A stretch of 64,000 nt of DNA from Polyangiaceae bacterium (GTDB lineage Bacteria > Myxococcota_A > Polyangia > Polyangiales > Polyangiaceae). Below, in pieces: positions 54,328-61,886 of the stretch. Under the pieces are notes generated by a model that worked only from the letters and a program-made list of their open reading frames with translations, was not told the origin of the DNA and searched no databases. The stretch's first letter is position 1. Each line of letters opens with the position of its first letter. The stretch spans positions 1 to 64,000 of the forward strand of contig JAICUB010000028.1 in the NCBI GenBank assembly GCA_025936045.1, in the 5' to 3' direction. The position numbers were made by a program, and so were the translations under genes.

Positions 54328-54987
54328 CTACGCGCGCGGCGGCGGTGCTGCCTGAGTGATGCCCGCGGGCACGCCGTCGAAGAAGTCGACCACGCCCGAC
54401 TCGAGATCGTACTCGGCGCCGACGACCAGCACGCGGCCCGCGAGCACGAGCTCCTCCAAAATGCGGCTGCCGTGCCGCAAGTGAGCGGCCGACGCGCGCA
54501 CGTTCGCGCGCACGGCGTCGCGCACGTTCGTGTCGCCCGCGCGCACGAGCGGCTCCACGTGCGGCGAGATGCGATCGGTGATGTCGCGGATGTTCTTCGA
54601 TTCCGGGCCGGTTCCGGTCTGGAGCGCTTTCACCGTCGCGGTCACGGCGCCGCAGCCCGTATGTCCCATCACGACGACGAGCCGCGAGCCGAACTGCGCC
54701 GCCGCGAATTCGATCGAGCCGACGACCGAGGGCGCCACGATGTTTCCGGCGATGCGCACCACGAAAAGGTCGCCGAACCCTTCGTCGAAGAGGATCTCGA
54801 CGGGCGTGCGGGAGTCCGAACAGCCGAGCACGATGGCGAACGGACGCTGCGGTATCGTCGCGAGCTGCGCGCTGAAGTTGCGCTTCGAGCTCGGCGCCGA
54901 CTCGTCGAGAAAGCGGCGGTTGCCCGCCATCAGACGCGCGAGCGACTCTTCCGGGGAAAGCGTGTCCGGGTCGTAGAGATGAGGCAT
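54328..54987 (-). CDS. Beta-class carbonic anhydrase
   Basis: The 219-residue product begins at the ATG at 54987 and carries the beta-carbonic anhydrase zinc ligands Cys56 (CSDSR with Asp58 and Arg60) and His109-x-x-Cys112 (GHTGCG). The ANRRFLDE start and VVRIAGN motif fit too. It converts CO2 and bicarbonate in the cytoplasm. The frame is open far upstream, but the sequence there is not related to the family. It is divergent from the FKBP gene with a 123-bp gap. Confidence 0.93.
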   Translation of the reverse strand: MPHLYDPDTLSPEESLARLMAGNRRFLDESAPSSKRNFSAQLATIPQRPFAIVLGCSDSRTPVEILFDEGFGDLFVVRIAGNIVAPSVVGSIEFAAAQFGSRLVVVMGHTGCGAVTATVKALQTGTGPESKNIRDITDRISPHVEPLVRAGDTNVRDAVRANVRASAAHLRHGSRILEELVLAGRVLVVGAEYDLESGVVDFFDGVPAGITQAAPPPRA

Positions 54988-55110
54988 GCCGGGCCTCTTA
55001 GCATTCCCTCCGAATCCCGCGCGCCCATTCGAGGGAGCTCCTGAGGTGCAGCCGCCGCCCGGGCCTTGCCGCGGTTGACGCCCGAATCCGGCTCTGCGAA
55101 ACGCGGGCTC

Positions 55111-55467
55111 ATGACGATGACCACGACTCCGAGCGGCCTCGCTTACGAAGACACGCGCGCCGGCACGGGCGCGAGCCCCACGAAGGGGCAAACGTGCGCC
55201 ATGCATTACACCGGTTGGCTCTGGGAAGACGGCAAGAAGGGCGCCAAATTCGACAGCTCTCACGACCGCGGCAAGCCCTTCCTCTTCGCGATCGGCATGC
55301 AGCGCGTCATCGCCGGCTGGGACGAAGGCGTGGCGAGCATGCAGGTCGGCGGCGCGCGCACGTTGCTCATCCCGCCCAAGCTCGGCTACGGCGAGCGCGG
55401 TGCGGGCGGCGTCATCCCGCCGAACGCCACCTTGCTCTTCGAAGTCGAATTGTTGGAGATTAAATAG
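55111..55467 (+). CDS. FKBP-type peptidyl-prolyl isomerase
   Basis: The 118-residue product is one FKBP domain: SGLAYEDTRAGTGASPTKGQ at the start, then VHYTGWL-like MHYTGWL, FDSSHDRGKPFLFAIG, VIAGWDEGVASMQVGGARTL and the C-terminal IPPNATLLFEVELLEI. It would speed prolyl bond isomerisation in folding proteins. The ATG at 55111 gives a normal start; there is no signal peptide, so it should be cytoplasmic. Confidence 0.93.
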   Translation: MTMTTTPSGLAYEDTRAGTGASPTKGQTCAMHYTGWLWEDGKKGAKFDSSHDRGKPFLFAIGMQRVIAGWDEGVASMQVGGARTLLIPPKLGYGERGAGGVIPPNATLLFEVELLEIK

Positions 55468-55557
55468 GACGGTCCCGCCGCGCGGCGGCTGCTCGCAGCC
55501 GAGCGCTCCGCCGCGTAGAATGGGTCGTCGTGCACGTGCGCACCAAGCTCGAGCTCC

Positions 55558-56184
55558 ATGGCTTCGCCCCGTAAGAAGGGCCAAGCCAGAAAGGCGATGT
55601 GGAGCCAGTCGCCCGTCCAGTTCCGCGAGCGGAGCATCGCGGGTCGCGGCGTGTTCGCGCGCAAGCGTTTCGAGCCGGGAGAAGTCGTCGTCGCGTACGC
55701 GCCGAAGCAACGCCGCATCCCCGTAGACGATCCGGAAGCGGACGTCGCCGCCGGAACCAAGCTCACGCTCTTGTCCGAGGGCGCGTGGGTCATCGTCCCC
55801 GACACGAGCGTGCCGGGCGGTTGGCTTTGCAACCACGGCTGCGACCCGAACGCCGCGCTCTATTCGAGCGGGGAGGGGCGGATCCAGTGCATTCGCAGCA
55901 TCCTGCCGGGTGAAGAAGTGACGATTTTCTACGGCTGGGTGAGCAGCAACGAGCCCGAGCGCGACCCGTGTCTCTGCGGCGCACCGGCCTGCCGTGGCTT
56001 CATCAACTTCGACGTGAGCGATCACGACGCGCTGCATTTCGACGCCGAGTCGCCCGCGGGGGAGGCCGTGCGGCGGCGGCTCGACGCCTACGCCGCGTAC
56101 CTCCGTTCGATCGACCAGGCGCAGGTGATCGAGACCGTCGGCGACAGGCTGCGGGAGCTCCGCGCGAAGCTCGGGCTCACATGA
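55558..56184 (+). CDS. SET-domain protein (putative lysine methyltransferase)
   Basis: The 208-residue product has the SET signature: GRGVFARKRFEPGEVV for the N-terminal part, NHGCDPNA (Asn92, His93) and GEEVTIFYGW with Tyr125 near the AdoMet pocket, then a post-SET Cys cluster CLCGAPACRG (Cys138, Cys140, Cys145). A C-terminal helical region (residues 170-208) follows. SET proteins methylate lysines and are less common in bacteria than in eukaryotes. The stop overlaps the start of the metallophosphoesterase gene (ATGA), so both are translationally coupled. Confidence 0.9.
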   Translation: MASPRKKGQARKAMWSQSPVQFRERSIAGRGVFARKRFEPGEVVVAYAPKQRRIPVDDPEADVAAGTKLTLLSEGAWVIVPDTSVPGGWLCNHGCDPNAALYSSGEGRIQCIRSILPGEEVTIFYGWVSSNEPERDPCLCGAPACRGFINFDVSDHDALHFDAESPAGEAVRRRLDAYAAYLRSIDQAQVIETVGDRLRELRAKLGLT

Positions 56185-57233
56185 GTCGAGGCCGCACGCT
56201 TCTCCGCCTCCTCGTCGCGGGCGCTGCGGCGTTCGGACTCTGGGCCGTGATCGTCAATCACGAGATCATCGCGTGGCCGGAGGAGGCGGAGAAGCGCGTC
56301 GCGACCGTGCTGGTCGCGTTCGTTTTGGCGGCGATCGCCGCCGTGCCGGTCTGGCTGCGCTGGCGCGGACCATGGACGCGCGCGGCGGTCGTCGTCGTGC
56401 TCGCGCTGCTCGTCGGCGAGCTCCGCCGCGCCTGGCTCCGCTACTGCGACGTGGTCGAGGACGCCGGCATCCCGCCGATCGAGCTCCTGCACCCCGTCAC
56501 CACCATGGACCTCAAGCGCGTGCACTTCGACCAGCCGTTGCCCGGCTTGCCGGTCGCGCGCCTGCGCGTGCTCCAGCTCACCGATCTGCACATCACCGAA
56601 GCTCTCCCGAGCGACTATTACGCGCGCATCGAGCGCGAGATCGCCGCGAGCGACCCCGATCTGCTGGTCATGACGGGCGACTACCTTTCGGCGTCGTCGC
56701 GCTTCCCGCTGCTCGAGCGCTGGCTCGCGGCGCTGCCGCGCGCCCGCTACGGCAATTACGCCGTGCTCGGCAACCACGAGTACTGGACCGATCCGGCGCG
56801 CGCGACCGCCGTCCTGACCCACGCGGGTGTCGTCGTGCTTTCGGGCAAATGCACGCTGGTGCCGATCCCCGGGAGCACCGGCATTCGACTCTGCGGCAGC
56901 GACTACCCGTGGGGTCCGGTTCTCACGCAAGAAGCGGTCACGGCGGGCGCGCCCGGAGATTCGCCGCTGTTCGTCCTCGCGCACACCTCCGAGAACATGC
57001 CCAAGGTCCGCCCCCTCGGCGCGCGTGTCCTCTTCGCCGGTCACACGCACGGCGGGCAGATGCGCTTGCCGCTCATCGGAGCGGTCATCATCCCGAGCGG
57101 CCGCCGCTACGACCTCGGACACTTCGTCGTCGACGGCCTGCACCTCTGGGTCTCGGCCGGCGTGGGCGCCGATGAGCCGCCCCTGCGCATCTATTGCCCG
57201 CCCGAGCTCGTCGAAGTCGACTTCACGCGCTGA
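56181..57233 (+). CDS. Membrane-anchored calcineurin-type metallophosphoesterase
   Basis: The 350-residue product has three membrane helices in the first 85 residues, then a metallophosphoesterase domain with the full ligand set: Asp135 and His137 (LTDLHI), Asp167 (MTGDYLS), Asn198-His199 (GNHEYW) and a late GHTHGGQMRLPL. This is the YkuE/LpxH-like layout, and such enzymes cleave phosphoester bonds of lipids or nucleotides. Its ATG overlaps the SET gene stop. Substrate is unknown. Confidence 0.9.
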   Translation: MSRGRTLLRLLVAGAAAFGLWAVIVNHEIIAWPEEAEKRVATVLVAFVLAAIAAVPVWLRWRGPWTRAAVVVVLALLVGELRRAWLRYCDVVEDAGIPPIELLHPVTTMDLKRVHFDQPLPGLPVARLRVLQLTDLHITEALPSDYYARIEREIAASDPDLLVMTGDYLSASSRFPLLERWLAALPRARYGNYAVLGNHEYWTDPARATAVLTHAGVVVLSGKCTLVPIPGSTGIRLCGSDYPWGPVLTQEAVTAGAPGDSPLFVLAHTSENMPKVRPLGARVLFAGHTHGGQMRLPLIGAVIIPSGRRYDLGHFVVDGLHLWVSAGVGADEPPLRIYCPPELVEVDFTR

Positions 57234-57264
57234 GGGACGGCTTTCCTGCCGCAGTCGCGGCTCG

Positions 57265-57738
57265 CTACTCGAGCGAGGCGCGCAAGAACCAGGAGTGCTT
57301 CTCGAACTCCGTCACGATTTGCGTGAAGAGGTCGACCGTGTCGGTATCCCCGAGCTTTTCGGCGAGCGTACGCGACTCACGCACGCCGACCAGGTACTTG
57401 TCGAAGCGTTCGGCGAGCAGCTTCACGTGCTCGAGGTCACGCGTGGTTTCCTGCGGGTACTCGGGCAGGCTCGAGGCGCCGGCGACGTGGCGCGTGGTGC
57501 CGTACGCCTTGCCGCCGAGCGTGACCGCGCGTTCCGCGAGCGTATCGTTGTGCAGCGCGAGGCCCACCGCGAACGTTTCGAAGAGCGGGTGCAGCGACGC
57601 AAACTGCGGCCCCTTGATGTTCCAGTGTGCGACCTTGATCTGGCTGTGGAGGTCCAGGCCGTCGGCGAGGCGAGCGTTCAGCGCGGTGGCAATCTGCGCG
57701 CGAGCTTCGGGCGGGAGATGGCTGGGGCTCTGGTACAT
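57265..57738 (-). CDS. dps: Dps-family ferritin-like protein
   Basis: The 157-residue product has the ferroxidase pattern of Dps: His in KVAHWNIKGPQFASLHPLFE and the Asp/Glu residues in HNDTLAERAVTLGG, with helical composition. Dps forms 12-mers that store iron, consume H2O2 and shield DNA. It ends just after the metallophosphoesterase gene and lies upstream of the ahpC-oxyR pair on the minus strand, in line with a peroxide regulon. No signal peptide is present. Confidence 0.92.
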   Translation of the reverse strand: MYQSPSHLPPEARAQIATALNARLADGLDLHSQIKVAHWNIKGPQFASLHPLFETFAVGLALHNDTLAERAVTLGGKAYGTTRHVAGASSLPEYPQETTRDLEHVKLLAERFDKYLVGVRESRTLAEKLGDTDTVDLFTQIVTEFEKHSWFLRASLE

Positions 57739-57856
57739 GACGGTCTTCCTCTCGGTTGCTACTGCATAGGAACATGGTGCGCGGCTCCGCCGGGTACAAG
57801 GAGCAACTTTCGACCACGTCGATACGCCGCTCCTATCGACCCGGCCGAGTCGAGCC

Positions 57857-58387
57857 TCAGAGCGTCGCTTGGCCGGGTTGCCAATTGCAGGGCGTAAGCT
57901 CGCCCGTTTGCAGCGCCTCGAGCGCGCGCAACACTTCCGGGACGCTGCGCCCCGTGTCGAGGTTGTTGACGGACACCCACTGGATCACGCCGTCCGGATC
58001 GACGATGAAGGTCGCGCGGAGCGCCACGCCGGCGTGCTTGTCGAGGATGCCGAGCTCCTTGGAGAGCTCGTGCTTGATGTCCGAGAGCATCGGGAACGGC
58101 AGGTCCTTGAGCGTCGCGTCGTGCTTTTGCCAGGCGAGGTGAACGTATTCGTTGTCGGTGCTCGCCCCGAGCACCTGCGCGCCCTGCTCTCGGAACTCGG
58201 GCTCGCGCTTGCCGAACTCGGCGATTTCGGTGGGACACACGAACGTGAAGTCCTTCGGCCAGAAGAAGAGGACGAGCCACTTCCCCGGGAAGCTCTTGTC
58301 CGTGAGGTCGGCGAACTCCTCGCCGGGCGTCGTGCGCACCGCGGCGGTGAGCTTGAATGCGGGTAGTCGGTCACCAACGGTCAACAT
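57857..58387 (-). CDS. ahpC: AhpC-type 2-Cys peroxiredoxin
   Basis: The 176-residue product has the peroxidatic Cys51 in FTFVCPTE, the FPMLSDIKHELSKELGI segment and a resolving Cys167 in TPCNWQPGQ, matching mycobacterial-type AhpC. The start was set at 58387 with GGAG nine bases upstream. It is divergent from oxyR, and the OxyR box lies in the short gap between the starts. It reduces H2O2 and organic peroxides. No AhpD or AhpF gene is adjacent, so a thioredoxin-like donor must act from elsewhere. Confidence 0.92.
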   Translation of the reverse strand: MLTVGDRLPAFKLTAAVRTTPGEEFADLTDKSFPGKWLVLFFWPKDFTFVCPTEIAEFGKREPEFREQGAQVLGASTDNEYVHLAWQKHDATLKDLPFPMLSDIKHELSKELGILDKHAGVALRATFIVDPDGVIQWVSVNNLDTGRSVPEVLRALEALQTGELTPCNWQPGQATL

Positions 58388-58473
58388 CTCGGTTTTCTCC
58401 TGCGGAGCGGGCTTGCTGCGCCCCACGAGAGGGAACTTGCCCCCGTTCCACTAATCAGTCGAGGACGATCTTT

Positions 58474-58499
58474 CGATTGGTGTGATAGCGTACGGCTAT
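58474..58499. promoter_or_regulatory. OxyR binding site between ahpC and oxyR
   Basis: ATAG (58485-58488), seven bases, CTAT (58496-58499) form a perfect ATAG-N7-CTAT half of the OxyR consensus, and CGAT at 58474-58477 sits seven bases upstream in place of CTAT. The inverted repeat TGATAG-N7-CTATCA ends at the oxyR ATG. This fits autorepression of oxyR and activation of ahpC. Confidence 0.75.
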
Positions 58500-58500
58500 C

Positions 58501-59406
58501 ATGATCCGCGTTCACGACCTCTCGCTGCGCCAGCTCGAATACATCGTCGCCGTGGCGGACACGCTCGGCTTCCACAAGGCCGCGGCGGCGTGTCACGTCT
58601 CGCAGCCGACGCTGAGCGCCCAGGTGCAGCTGCTCGAATCCGTGCTCGACGTGCGGCTCTTCGAACGGGATCGCCGGCGCGTGCTCGTGACGGCGGCCGG
58701 CGAGGACATCGTGGCGCGCGCGCGGCGCGTCTTGCTCGAAACGGAGGATCTGATCGCGGCCGCGACGCGCGCGCAGACGCCCTTTGCGGGCACACTGCGC
58801 GTGGGGGTGATCCCGACGCTCGCGCCGTATCTCTTGCCCGAGGTGACGCCGGCGATCACCAAGCGCTACCCGGAGCTCGGGCTCGTGTTTCAGGAGGAGA
58901 AGACGGCGGACATCGTGAAGAGCCTCGCCGAGGGCACGCTCGACGCGGGCATTGCCGCGCTCGAAGCCGAGCTCGGCGATCTCGCGCACGCCGAGCTCGC
59001 ACGCGACGATTTCGTGGTGGCGCTGCCGAAGGATCATCCGCTCACCAAGAAAAAGCAGCTCGGCTTGGACGAGCTCGAGGCGGAGCGCGTGCTTTTGCTC
59101 GACGAAGGGCATTGTTTCCGCGAACAGGCGCTCTCGCTCTGTGCGAAGGCGGAAGCCGACGTGGCGAGCTTTCGCGCGACGAGCCTCGCGACGCTCGCGC
59201 AAATGGTGTCGAGCGGCGCCGGCATCACGCTCTTGCCCGCGCTCGCCGTGCCGGTAGAGAACCGGCGCGGGCAGTTCGAGGTGCGGCCGTTCGCGAAGCC
59301 GGTGCCGCGCCGCACGATCGTGCTCGTGTGGCGCAAGAGCTCGCCCTTCGGCGCGGCGTTCGAGGAGCTCGCGGGCGTGCTCGCGCGCGCGCTCGCGAAG
59401 AAGTGA
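58501..59406 (+). CDS. oxyR: OxyR peroxide-sensing LysR regulator
   Basis: The 301-residue LysR protein has the N-terminal winged HTH (LRQLEYIVAVADTLGFHKAA to SQPTLSAQVQLLE) and an OxyR regulatory domain with the peroxide pair Cys205 in DEGHCFREQA and Cys214, nine residues apart as in E. coli OxyR Cys199/Cys208. Oxidation of this pair would switch on ahpC and probably dps. It starts two bases after the OxyR box and is divergent from ahpC. Confidence 0.95.
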   Translation: MIRVHDLSLRQLEYIVAVADTLGFHKAAAACHVSQPTLSAQVQLLESVLDVRLFERDRRRVLVTAAGEDIVARARRVLLETEDLIAAATRAQTPFAGTLRVGVIPTLAPYLLPEVTPAITKRYPELGLVFQEEKTADIVKSLAEGTLDAGIAALEAELGDLAHAELARDDFVVALPKDHPLTKKKQLGLDELEAERVLLLDEGHCFREQALSLCAKAEADVASFRATSLATLAQMVSSGAGITLLPALAVPVENRRGQFEVRPFAKPVPRRTIVLVWRKSSPFGAAFEELAGVLARALAKK

Positions 59407-59498
59407 AAGCGGGCGAACCTCGACGGCGGGTATCTTTGCGCGGCGGTGACGTACGGCTGCGAAAGCCTGCGCGTGCGCTCGGAGCGGCGTGGTGCGGC

Positions 59499-60821
59499 TC
59501 AGCGCCGCGGGGCGTTCGGCTTCCGCCGCGACCAGCCGGCGCGAAAGAGCTGATCGAGGTGGCGCGTGCGTAAGCGGAGGACGGCCGCGGCGACACGTTG
59601 CTCTTGCGAGGACGGCGCGCTCGCGAGCTCGAGCTCGAGCGCCTCGTCGCAGACGGCGACGGCCGTCTCGAGCGCTTCGATCGGCCGAAAGCGACGGTTT
59701 TCGTGGGCTTCACCCGCGACGAGCACGTTGGCGAGAAAGCCGAGCTCCTCGAGGCGCTCGGCGTAAAGGGCGGGGTCGGTCGCTCGAAGTTCGGCGAGCG
59801 CCGCCGCGAGGAGCGGCGCACCGGACGCGGGCACGAGCGCCGTTCGCAGCGGCTCGTCCGCGGCGCCGGCTTCGCGGAGGAGCCGCGTCAGGCCCTCGAC
59901 GTCCGGAGCCGTGGCCGCCTGTTGCTTGCCTCGGCGCGCGGCTCCGGTGCCGGCGCTCGGACGTGGGGGACGGGCCGGCGCGACCGGTCGCGGGTCACGC
60001 GCGAGCTCGCGGAAGTACGCGCGCGTGACGGCGTCGCGCTCACCCGCTTCGGCGCCGCTTCGCGCGAGCGCGAGGAAGCTCCGGGCGTCGCTCGCGGCGA
60101 CGTAACCCTCGGCCGCGCGCCGGTCGTCGCGTTCCGCGCGCGCGTCGGATTCGAGCATTTCGTCCGCGGTGAGCACGGCGTAGAGCCCGCCGTTGTCGTC
60201 GATGTACTCGGAGCTCGCGACCGCACAGCGCTCGAGGATGCGGCGGAGGAGCTCGTGATGGTCGCGGTCGAGCGCGACGAGCGCCGTGACGAGGGTGTCG
60301 AAGCTGCGCGCGTCGCGCGCGATCAGCCGAAATTCTTCCCACTCTTCGCAAGGGTTCGCGTCGAGCGCCTTTTCGACGAGCTCGAGCTCTTCTTCGTCGT
60401 CGCCGAGCTCGAGGCCGAGCCGGTCCATGTCGACGACGAGCACGAGGCGCGCCACCGCGAGAATCACGAAATCGATCGGCAGCTCGCAAAGCCGCTGCAC
60501 CACGGCCGCCTCGCCCGCTTCGAACAGCACCTCGAGCCAGAGCGCGAAGCGGGTCGGATCGAAGCGCGGATCCTCGCCGACAGCGGCCTCCTGCCAGAGA
60601 TCCTCGTCGAACACGCGCGCGAGCTGCTCGGTGCTGGCGAGCGCGACGAGCTCGCCGGCGCTCTCGAGGCCGATCGAGTCGACGAGCCTTCCGAGGACGG
60701 CCGGCGGGAGCTCGCGGACGGCGGCGACGAGTGCCGGGCTTTCGAGCACGTGGCGAAGGAGCCGTGTCGAGGAGGGAGTGCGGTAGCGTTCGAGCTTCGG
60801 CATGCCGAAAATACGCGGCAA
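59499..60821 (-). CDS. DUF6178-like protein
   Basis: The 440-residue protein begins with SSTRLLRHVLESPALVAAV and LPPAVLGRLVDSIGLESAGELVALAS, then DEDLWQEAAVGEDPRFDPTRFALWLEVLFEAGE and LVLVVDMDRLGLEL, a pattern I associate with DUF6178. It has a Pro/Arg-rich spacer at about 285-305 and ends shortly after LRTRHLDQLFRAGW, where I expect family members to continue for some distance. It may therefore be C-terminally shortened, but I could not check this. It is cytoplasmic and of unknown function. The ATG at 60803 is an alternative start. Confidence 0.75.
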   Translation of the reverse strand: MPRIFGMPKLERYRTPSSTRLLRHVLESPALVAAVRELPPAVLGRLVDSIGLESAGELVALASTEQLARVFDEDLWQEAAVGEDPRFDPTRFALWLEVLFEAGEAAVVQRLCELPIDFVILAVARLVLVVDMDRLGLELGDDEEELELVEKALDANPCEEWEEFRLIARDARSFDTLVTALVALDRDHHELLRRILERCAVASSEYIDDNGGLYAVLTADEMLESDARAERDDRRAAEGYVAASDARSFLALARSGAEAGERDAVTRAYFRELARDPRPVAPARPPRPSAGTGAARRGKQQAATAPDVEGLTRLLREAGAADEPLRTALVPASGAPLLAAALAELRATDPALYAERLEELGFLANVLVAGEAHENRRFRPIEALETAVAVCDEALELELASAPSSQEQRVAAAVLRLRTRHLDQLFRAGWSRRKPNAPRR

Positions 60822-60905
60822 GTCGGGCCGAAATGGGAGCTAGGAAGCGCCGCGTCTTCTTGTTACGCTAGTGTTCAGTGGGTGGGGTTGGTAGCCTCCG
60901 TCCCC

Positions 60906-61886
60906 GTGTCGGGACTTTCGAGGAGTACTCCGTTCGCGTTCGTGCTGTTGACGACGCTCGTCGCGGGCCGCGCCCGCGCGCAAGCCGGCGAGAACCAGGG
61001 CGCCGCGCAAGCGCTCTACGACGAAGCGCGCAAGCTGGCGTCCGCCAAGGATTTCGCCGCGGCCTGTCCGAAATTCAAGGCGAGCTACGACATGGACCCC
61101 GCGGGCGGCACGCTGCTCAATCTCGCGGACTGCTACGAGAACGAGGGCAAGACGGCGCTCGCTTGGACGACCTTCAAGGACGCGCTCGTCGCCGCGCAGC
61201 AAGACGGCAATCAGCCGCGCGTGGAGTTCGCGAAGGCGCACATCGCGTCGCTCGAGCAGTCACTCGCGTACTTGACGCTCGATGTGCCGAACGACGCGCG
61301 GCTCGACGGGCTCGTCGTGAGCATCGACGGCGCGCCGCTCGCTTCGGCCGCGTGGGGCGTCGCGCTCCCGGTGGATCCGGGCAAGCACGTCGTGCGCGCG
61401 GAAGCGAAGGGACACGAGCCGTTCGAACGTTCGTTCGAAGTCTCGAAGGCGGGCCAGCGGGAGGCGGTGAGCGTTCCGCTGCTCGCGGCGTCCGGCGGCG
61501 CGGACGCGTCCGGAGCGCCCAAGCCCGTCGGGGGCGGCCATACCGTACGCACCATCGGCTGGATTACCGGCGGCGCCGGGGTCGTCGTGCTCGGCGTCGG
61601 CGGCTACTTCGGGCTCAAGGCGTTCTCGGATTGGGGCGATCGGAACGACGCGTGCAAGGGCGGCTGCACGCCCGAGGCCAAGGCAGCCGGCTCGCGCGCG
61701 AGCGACGCGGCGACGCTCTCGACGGTGCTGTTCGCGGTGGGGGTGGGCGCCGTCGGCGTCGGCGCCGGCTTGATTCTCACTTCGGGCAGCGGCGAGCAGA
61801 CGAAAGCCGCCGCGCCGCGGACGTTCGAGGCGGGCGTCGTGCCAACTCCCGGGGGTGCGATTATCGATATGAGGCAAACGTGGTGA
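60906..61886 (+). CDS. Exported PEGA/TPR-type protein
   Basis: The product is about 326 residues from the GTG at 60906 (the GTG at 60882 is also possible). It has a signal peptide (FAFVLLTTLVAGRARA), a TPR-like segment (ALYDEARKLASAKDFAAACPKF and LLNLADCYENEGKTALAWTTF), a PEGA-like beta domain (LDVPNDARLDGLVVSIDGAP) and two C-terminal membrane segments. It is a relative of the protein at 27705-29201, with the same order but a single PEGA-like unit. Its stop overlaps the start of the FGE-fold lipoprotein gene (GTGA), so the two are coupled. Confidence 0.84.
   Translation: MSGLSRSTPFAFVLLTTLVAGRARAQAGENQGAAQALYDEARKLASAKDFAAACPKFKASYDMDPAGGTLLNLADCYENEGKTALAWTTFKDALVAAQQDGNQPRVEFAKAHIASLEQSLAYLTLDVPNDARLDGLVVSIDGAPLASAAWGVALPVDPGKHVVRAEAKGHEPFERSFEVSKAGQREAVSVPLLAASGGADASGAPKPVGGGHTVRTIGWITGGAGVVVLGVGGYFGLKAFSDWGDRNDACKGGCTPEAKAAGSRASDAATLSTVLFAVGVGAVGVGAGLILTSGSGEQTKAAAPRTFEAGVVPTPGGAIIDMRQTW

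Noticed and set aside
54988..56037. The minus-strand frame of the carbonic anhydrase is open for 350 residues upstream.
   Set aside because: That part is antisense to the FKBP and SET genes and has no family similarity; the enzyme starts at 54987.
59428..59444. GGGTATCTTTGCGCGG resembles the motif before the ECF sigma genes.
   Set aside because: It lies between the convergent ends of oxyR and the DUF6178 gene with no start downstream, so it is probably chance. The same holds for GGGTATCTTCTT near 54285.
59598..60905. A long open plus-strand frame joins the PEGA/TPR-type protein upstream.
   Set aside because: It is antisense to the DUF6178 gene, has Arg-rich shadow composition, and the real signal peptide begins near 60906.
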